Of a stretch of 64,000 nucleotides of DNA, positions 57,400 through 64,000 are shown in pieces. The stretch's first letter is position 1. Each line of letters opens with the position of its first letter. The stretch comes from Pseudomonas sp. P818 (lineage in GTDB: Bacteria > Pseudomonadota > Gammaproteobacteria > Pseudomonadales > Pseudomonadaceae): NCBI RefSeq assembly GCF_000418555.1, contig NZ_ATKM01000004.1:1-64000 (forward strand), read 5' to 3'. The translations under genes and the position numbers were made by a program. Below the pieces are notes generated by a model. That model saw only the letters and a list, made by a program, of their open reading frames with translations, had not been told where the DNA came from and searched no databases.

Positions 57400-59322
<1,923 letters not shown>

Positions 59323-59330
59323 TCCGAGAC

Positions 59331-59443
59331 TGTGGGAGGGGCTTTCGGCTCCGGCATCCTGTGCTTCGCTCTACCTCCTGCATCCATGCAGTCGTAGCCG
59401 CGGCGCTTCTGAGGCGCACGTCGCCGCTAAAGCGCCTCCCACA
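59331..59443. repeat. REP cluster after the recQ-like gene
   Basis: GTGGGAGGGGCTTTCGGCTCC at the left and the inverted CGCTAAAGCGCCTCCCAC at the right bound a degenerate REP cluster that fills the space between two convergent genes. Confidence 0.8.
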
Positions 59444-59450
59444 GCGTCAG

Positions 59451-60047
59451 TCAGCGGCTGCGCTGCCCTTCCGCCAGGGTCCAGTCCACCAGCTCACGCG
59501 CCAACTGATCTGCGGCCAGGCCGAAAGCCGCCACCACCGAGGCAATCGAGGTATCGCCAGCCGCCTGGCTAGCGCTGAAGCGGCGGCTGGCAATGATCTG
59601 CTGGCTGCGCGTATCCACCAGCTTGACGTCGAGACGGATCAGCGCGTGCGGGATGCCGTCGCGGTATTCGCTGTGGAAGCTGCGCAGGTCGCTGACCAGT
59701 TCCAGATCGGCTTGCAGGCGCTGCTCTTCATTGCTCAGGGCCTGAATCCGCCCGTCATTCTGAAAGGCGTCGAGCAGGCGACCGCGCAACAGCTGCGGCG
59801 TGCGCTCGCTCCAGCGCACGCCCTGGTAGGTATTGACCCGCCCTGGCTCGGGCAGCACGACGATGCGTGTGCCGTCGAGCAGCTGGTTGCTGATCGGGCT
59901 GTTCACCCGCAGCGACCAGTCGACCCGTTGCGTCTGCGTCGGCAGCGCAGTGGCCGGCAGCAGGTAGATATCCAGAGGTTCGCTTTGCGGCAGGATCGAG
60001 CAGGCGCCGAGCAGGGCTGCGATCAGCACCAGGGTAAGACGCTTCAT
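59451..60047 (-). CDS. MCE-transport auxiliary lipoprotein (PqiC/DUF330-like)
   Basis: This 198-residue lipoprotein has a signal peptide and lipobox LLGAC with lipidated C16. The rest resembles ABC-type transport auxiliary components (DUF330/PqiC): IYLLPATALPTQTQRVDWSLRV and ERTPQLLRGRLLDAFQNDGRI. It should sit on the inner face of the outer membrane and complete an MCE lipid transport path. It overlaps the MCE gene upstream by 4 bases. Confidence 0.88.
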   Translation of the reverse strand: MKRLTLVLIAALLGACSILPQSEPLDIYLLPATALPTQTQRVDWSLRVNSPISNQLLDGTRIVVLPEPGRVNTYQGVRWSERTPQLLRGRLLDAFQNDGRIQALSNEEQRLQADLELVSDLRSFHSEYRDGIPHALIRLDVKLVDTRSQQIIASRRFSASQAAGDTSIASVVAAFGLAADQLARELVDWTLAEGQRSR

Positions 60048-60961
60048 GGTTGGAACTCCTTGATGCTGTCACTGCGCAGCAGATAACCGCTGGGGTCCTG
60101 CTCCAGGCGGCGGGAAAAGCCGCGCAGGGCGCCGAGGGTTTCACGCAGTTCGCTGATCGTCGGGCCGAGATCGCCCAGTCCCTGCATGCCGCTGTCCAGC
60201 GCGCCGCGATTTTCCTGCAACAACTGTTCGATGGTGTGGCTGCTGCGCTCCAGCGAGACCATCAGGCGCTCGGCGCTTTCCAGCACCTGGCTGCCCTGGC
60301 TGTCGAGCAGTTGATTGGCGTTCTTCATCAGCGCGGCGGCTTCGCGGGTGGCGGCGCTGGTCTGGCGCAGGGCTTCACTCAATTCATCACGCTGGTCGGC
60401 GATGCCGGCGGTGGCCTGTTCGAGGTTCTCCAGGGTGCGCGCGACGCGCTCCGCGTTCTCCCGCGAGAGCAGATTGTTGGCGCGGTTGAGCAGGCGTGTG
60501 ACGCTGCTCACCAGATCCTCGCCATTGGCCATCAGCCGCGACAGCGGCGAGCGGTCGGCGACGATGACTCCCGGCTGACCGTCCTTGCCCTTGAGCGGCG
60601 GGCTTTCCGGGCTGCCGCTGTACAGCTGGATCACCGCCAGGCCGGTGATACCGGTGATCGCCAGGCGGGCGCGGGTGTCCTGCTTGATCGGCGTGTTGCC
60701 GACGATGCGGATGCGCGCGCGCACCGTGCGCGGGTCATCGGGGTCGAGGCCGAGGCTGATCACGTCGCCGACCTTGATCCCGCTGTACTGCACCGCGCTG
60801 CCTTGCGACAGACCGGTAACCGCCTCGTTGAAGATCACCTCGTAATCGGTGAAGGCGCGATCCGCTCCGGCCTTGTTCAGCCACAGGCCGAACAGCAGTG
60901 CAGCGCCAACCGTGAGCACGGTGAACAGGCCGATCAGTACATGATGGGCTCTGGGTTCCAT
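60044..60961 (-). CDS. MCE-domain periplasmic protein (MlaD-like)
   Basis: This 305-residue protein has an N-terminal membrane anchor (about 8-28) and one MCE domain (about 38-120) with FNEAVTGLSQGSAVQYSGIKVGDV and ITGITGLAVIQLYSG. A long helical region rich in E, Q and L follows, as in MlaD/PqiB/YebT relatives where it forms a hydrophobic tunnel. The substrate is presumably phospholipid or another lipid. Adjacent genes encode the ATPase, permease and lipoprotein of the same system. Confidence 0.9.
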   Translation of the reverse strand: MEPRAHHVLIGLFTVLTVGAALLFGLWLNKAGADRAFTDYEVIFNEAVTGLSQGSAVQYSGIKVGDVISLGLDPDDPRTVRARIRIVGNTPIKQDTRARLAITGITGLAVIQLYSGSPESPPLKGKDGQPGVIVADRSPLSRLMANGEDLVSSVTRLLNRANNLLSRENAERVARTLENLEQATAGIADQRDELSEALRQTSAATREAAALMKNANQLLDSQGSQVLESAERLMVSLERSSHTIEQLLQENRGALDSGMQGLGDLGPTISELRETLGALRGFSRRLEQDPSGYLLRSDSIKEFQP

Positions 60962-61747
60962 TCATCGACTCCCTGCCGCCGCGGCGGCCTGTGCAGCCGC
61001 GCGTCCACGCGGGCCGTGAAAATAGTCCTGAATCCAGGTGTCGTCGGTGGCGGCCACCACATCCAGGCGGTCGGCCACCAGCACCTTCTTCTGCGCCAGC
61101 ACCGCGACGCGATCGCAGATGCTGTAGAGCGTGTCCAGATCGTGGGTCACCAGAAATACACTCAGACCCAGGCTGTCACTGAGGGTGCGGATCAATTGGT
61201 CGAAGGCCGCCGCCCCGATTGGGTCGAGGCCGGCGGTGGGCTCGTCGAGGAACAGAATCTCCGGGTCGAGCGCCAGGGCGCGGGCCAGGGCGGCGCGTTT
61301 GACCATACCGCCGGACAGCGAGGCGGGATACTTGCCTGCGGCATCCTGCGGCAGACCGGCCAGGGCGATCTTGACCCGCGCCAGACGCTCGGCGGCGGCG
61401 CGCGACAAGCCGGCATGCTCGATCAGCGGCAGGGCGATGTTCTCGCTGACCGTCAGCGAGGAGAACAGCGCGCCGCGCTGATAGAGCACGCCGAAACGCC
61501 GCTCCAGCTGCGAGCGGCGCTCGGCCGACAGACTCAGCAACTCTTCACCGAACACCCGCACCGTGCCGGCGTTGGGCTGGCGCAGGCCGACGATACTGCG
61601 CAGCAGCACCGACTTGCCGGTACCCGAGCCGCCGACCACGCCCAGTATCTCGCCGCGATACAGGTCGAAATCCAGATGCTCGTGCACCACCTGGCTGCCG
61701 AAACGGTTGCTCAGGCCGCGTACCTCGATGATCTTGTCCCGCCTCAC
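60962..61747 (-). CDS. MCE transporter ATPase (MlaF-like)
   Basis: This 261-residue ABC ATPase has Walker A GGSGTGKSVLLRS near residue 40, signature LSGGMVKRAALARALA, Walker B ILFLDEPTAGLDPIG and switch His in FLVTHDLDTLYSI. The GTG at 61747 overlaps the permease stop (GTGA) and follows GGAG by 8 bases, so it is the start; the longer in-frame extension upstream runs antisense-like through the permease gene. It drives the MlaE-type permease. Confidence 0.9.
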   Translation of the reverse strand: MRRDKIIEVRGLSNRFGSQVVHEHLDFDLYRGEILGVVGGSGTGKSVLLRSIVGLRQPNAGTVRVFGEELLSLSAERRSQLERRFGVLYQRGALFSSLTVSENIALPLIEHAGLSRAAAERLARVKIALAGLPQDAAGKYPASLSGGMVKRAALARALALDPEILFLDEPTAGLDPIGAAAFDQLIRTLSDSLGLSVFLVTHDLDTLYSICDRVAVLAQKKVLVADRLDVVAATDDTWIQDYFHGPRGRAAAQAAAAAGSR

Positions 61748-62883
61748 CAGCCCATCTCCATCAGAAACAGCGCTGCCAGAGCGTCGAGCAGGATCACCAC
61801 GAAGATCGACTGCACCACCGCCGAGGTGGTGTGCTCGCCCACCGACTGCGCGCTGCCGCTGACCTTGAAGCCCTCCAAGCAGCCGATCAGGGCGATCAGA
61901 AAGGCGAAGATCGGCGCCTTGAGCAGGCCGACCAGAAAGTGCCGCAGCAGGTCGCTGTCCTGCAGGATCGACAGATACATCGTCAGCGGAATGTCCAGGG
62001 ACACGGCGCACACCACTGCGCCGCCGACTATGCCGCTGAGCATGGCGATGAAGGTCAGGATCGGCAGGGCGATGAGCATGGCGAACACCCGTGGCAGCAC
62101 CAGCAGTTCGACCGGGCTCAGGCCAAGGGTGCGGATGGCGTCGATTTCCTCGTTGGCCTTCATCGAGCCGATCTGCGCGGTGAAGGCGCTGGCGGTTCGC
62201 CCGGCCATGAGGATGGCGGTGAGCAGCACGCCGAACTCGCGCAGGAAGGAGAAGGCCACCAGGTTCACCGTGTAGATGGTGGCGCCGAAGTCGGCGAGGA
62301 TGGTGGCGCCGAGAAAGGCCACCACGGCGCCGACCAGGAAGGTCAGCAGGGCGACGATGGGCACGGCGTTGAGCCCGCACTGTTCCAGGTGTGCGGCCAG
62401 CGAGGTGAGGCGCCAGCGCATCGGGCGCAGCAGGATGGTGAGCATGCCGCTCAGGGTCAGGCCCATGAAACCGAGCAGTTCCCGGCCATGACACCAGGTG
62501 GTTTCCACCGCTTCGCCGATATGCCCGAGCACCTCGCGTAGCGCCGAAGGCGTGGCGTGTTCCTGCACCTGCTGGCTGCCGGCCATGGCATCGGCCACCG
62601 CCAGCAGCAGGGCGCGGCGCTCGGCGCTGAGGCTGTCCTGTTGCGCCAACTGGCGCAGGCGCTCGCTGCCCAGCAGCTCGACCAGCAGCGCGGCACCGGC
62701 GGTATCCAGCGCGGCCAGTTCGTCGAGGTCGACGCTTTCCTGGCCGTGCAGGCGTTTGCGCAGAGCCAGTACCTGGGGTTCGAGTCGGCTGTAATGGGCC
62801 AGCGTCCAGTCGCCACCGATGCGCAGGCCGCTGGCGGCATCCGTGCTGCTGGTCTGGAGCGGGGTCAGGTATGGCGTGGTCAT
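61744..62883 (-). CDS. MCE transporter permease with N-terminal STAS-like domain (MlaE type)
   Basis: This 379-residue protein fuses an N-terminal STAS-like domain (about 1-100; SVDLDELAALDTAGAALLVELLG) to an MlaE-type permease with about five membrane segments. The conserved phrases are FREFGVLLTAILMAGRTASAF-like (LREFGVLLTAILMAGRTASAF without the first F) and IGSMKANEEIDAIRTLGLSP. In E. coli the STAS partner MlaB is a separate protein; fusion replaces it here. It is the first gene of the four-gene operon. Confidence 0.9.
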   Translation of the reverse strand: MTTPYLTPLQTSSTDAASGLRIGGDWTLAHYSRLEPQVLALRKRLHGQESVDLDELAALDTAGAALLVELLGSERLRQLAQQDSLSAERRALLLAVADAMAGSQQVQEHATPSALREVLGHIGEAVETTWCHGRELLGFMGLTLSGMLTILLRPMRWRLTSLAAHLEQCGLNAVPIVALLTFLVGAVVAFLGATILADFGATIYTVNLVAFSFLREFGVLLTAILMAGRTASAFTAQIGSMKANEEIDAIRTLGLSPVELLVLPRVFAMLIALPILTFIAMLSGIVGGAVVCAVSLDIPLTMYLSILQDSDLLRHFLVGLLKAPIFAFLIALIGCLEGFKVSGSAQSVGEHTTSAVVQSIFVVILLDALAALFLMEMGW

Positions 62884-62929
62884 GGCGACAGCTTAGCGCC
62901 GCGCGGGCGCATCAGGCCAGACGTGCCGT

Positions 62930-63406
62930 TCACTCGGCGTTCTGTGCCTCTTCCCGGGCGAGTCCCTGGATATAGGCCGCGAAGCTCGGATCTTCACCGC
63001 GCAGCAGCTGCGGTAGGCGCTCGCGGAAGTCCTCGCGGCGGCTCCATTCGCGCATGTAATCTTCCCAGGAATGCCAGCGGCGTCGGCGTTTCTCGTCCAT
63101 CTGCGGCTCATAGAGCAGCAGGTAGGCGCGCTCGAACAACGACACCAGCATGTCGAAGATCACCAGCATGCGCTCCTGCTGTTCTTCGCTGAGATCGGCT
63201 GTAGCGTGTTGGCTGCGCAGGCGCAGATCGGGGTTGGCCAGTACCACTTTGAGAAAGTCTATGTAGGCGTCGGACACCTGCTGCCAGGTGGCATCCTCCT
63301 CGTTCTGCCGTTCCTTGCGTTGCTCGAAGAGGAAGACGGCGATGGCAAATGGCAACGCCACCACGGTGACGATGTAGGACAGCAGTTCCCAGGTAGCCGT
63401 GTTCAT
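62930..63406 (-). CDS. Membrane-anchored protein of unknown function
   Basis: I do not recognise this 158-residue protein. One hydrophobic segment at about residues 7-25 (LLSYIVTVVALPFAIAVFLF) is followed by a charged cytoplasmic region. That region is rich in E, R and Q, with tryptophans in RRRWHSWEDYMREWSRRED. The start at 63406 places the membrane segment at the N-terminus; longer in-frame starts run into the divergent monooxygenase gene. It is separated by 46 bases from the MCE operon downstream and may not be part of it. Confidence 0.75.
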   Translation of the reverse strand: MNTATWELLSYIVTVVALPFAIAVFLFEQRKERQNEEDATWQQVSDAYIDFLKVVLANPDLRLRSQHATADLSEEQQERMLVIFDMLVSLFERAYLLLYEPQMDEKRRRRWHSWEDYMREWSRREDFRERLPQLLRGEDPSFAAYIQGLAREEAQNAE

Positions 63407-63514
63407 GAGCGTTCTCGCGGGTTGTTCGTGGGCAACTCTAGCCACACTAAAGAGTGGATGACAGAGGTCTCGACTAAGGTGAAGCTCAGCATCCATACCT
63501 AGCGAGTGTGTCCA

Positions 63515-64000
63515 ATGTCCGTTGAACATCTGGATGTCCTGATCATCGGCGCCGGCCTGTCCGGAGTCGGCGCCGCCTGCCATCTCAAGCGCCTGTGCCC
63601 GGGCAAGCGTTTCGCCATTCTCGAGGGGCGCGAGGCCATGGGCGGCACCTGGGATCTGTTTCGCTATCCGGGCATCCGTTCCGACTCGGACATGTACACC
63701 CTCGGCTACAACTTCAAACCCTGGAGTGAGCCGCAGGCCATTGCCGATGGTCCGTCTATTCGCCGTTACATCCAGGAGACGGCCGCCGAGCATGGCGTCG
63801 ACCGCTTGATTCGCTATCGGCACAGGGTACTCGAGGCCAATTGGTGCAGCGCCAGCGCCACCTGGCAGTTGCGGGTGCGGCGCGGCGAGGACAGCGAGCC
63901 GCTGCGCATGAGCTGCCAGTTCCTGATGATGTGCACCGGCTACTACCGCTACGAGGCCGGCTACACCCCCGAATTCACCGGGCGTGAGAATTATCAGGGC
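63515..64000 (+). CDS. Flavin monooxygenase, Baeyer-Villiger type (partial at right edge)
   Basis: The first 162 codons of a gene that runs off the window encode a class B flavoprotein monooxygenase. The FAD-binding site is VLIIGAGLSGVGAACHL. GGTWDLFRYPGIRSDSDMYTLGYNF is the shared phrase of Baeyer-Villiger monooxygenases, and FTGRENYQG at the edge begins their fingerprint. The substrate (ketone or long-chain) cannot be told. It is divergent from the unknown membrane protein, with a shared 108-base gap that holds a short imperfect palindrome near 63444. Confidence 0.88.
   Translation, partial: MSVEHLDVLIIGAGLSGVGAACHLKRLCPGKRFAILEGREAMGGTWDLFRYPGIRSDSDMYTLGYNFKPWSEPQAIADGPSIRRYIQETAAEHGVDRLIRYRHRVLEANWCSASATWQLRVRRGEDSEPLRMSCQFLMMCTGYYRYEAGYTPEFTGRENYQG

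Noticed and set aside
59331..59443. Small gene between the recQ-like gene and the lipoprotein gene
   Set aside because: Frames here cross REP units and the start of the lipoprotein's antisense strand; no start signal or family was seen.

Overview
The window is a dense, GC-rich chromosomal segment of a gammaproteobacterium, very probably Pseudomonas of the P. mendocina / P. alcaligenes / P. aeruginosa side of the genus. The basis is protein similarity recalled from P. aeruginosa (ssrS-zapA, pepP-ubiH, aguBA, spu, gshA, tex, ompR-envZ, rimK, hslO, pckA) and many Pseudomonas-type REP elements. I see no rRNA, tRNA, insertion sequence, prophage or CRISPR array.

Layout. 143-5033 (minus): three-gene efflux operon (HlyD-like adaptor, RbbA-like ABC protein, ABC-2 permease) with an ANR/FNR-type box upstream. 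5196-12097: EVE protein, a 43-residue membrane peptide, fau, 6S RNA, zapA, a coiled-coil partner, then the forward run ygfB-like, pepP, ubiH, ubiI. 12238-14993: ferric-iron binding protein and permease without an adjacent ATPase. 15307-16889: gcvT and gcvH without gcvP. 17215-18585: a BigR-type persulfide-sensor regulator with two YeeE/YedE half-transporters and a DUF2892 protein.

18664-33493 is a polyamine island. On the minus strand are aguA, aguB, a TetR regulator (aguR), a polyamine-binding protein and the glutamylpolyamine synthetase spuI. On the plus strand are a decayed spuA, spuB with a REP-replaced C-terminus, spuC, spuD, spuE, spuF, spuG and spuH. Together these cover agmatine to putrescine conversion, polyamine uptake and gamma-glutamylation/transamination. 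In P. aeruginosa PAO1 these genes sit elsewhere (PA0292-PA0304), whereas the genes on both sides here follow the PA5192-PA5232 order, so the block is in a different place.

33611-57285 returns to that order: CYTH-CHAD triphosphatase-like protein, DUF47 protein, Pit phosphate transporter, argE, argA, an RMF-like small protein, gshA, thioesterase, tex, ompR, envZ, a MASE1-LOV-PAS-GGDEF-EAL c-di-GMP protein, LD-carboxypeptidase, rimK, a RimB-like protease, hslR, a PAP2 phosphatase, hslO and pckA. 57400-64000 holds a RecQ-family helicase, a four-gene MCE (Mla-like) lipid transport operon, an unrecognised membrane-anchored protein and the start of a flavin monooxygenase cut by the window edge.

The most unusual items are: the decayed spuA and REP-altered spuB tail; the LOV-like domain in the c-di-GMP protein with both conserved glutamines changed; two copies of a ~125-bp hairpin element whose arms covary; an 11-unit heptamer array after the iron-binding gene; and long inverted repeats in the spuI-spuB and pckA leader regions.
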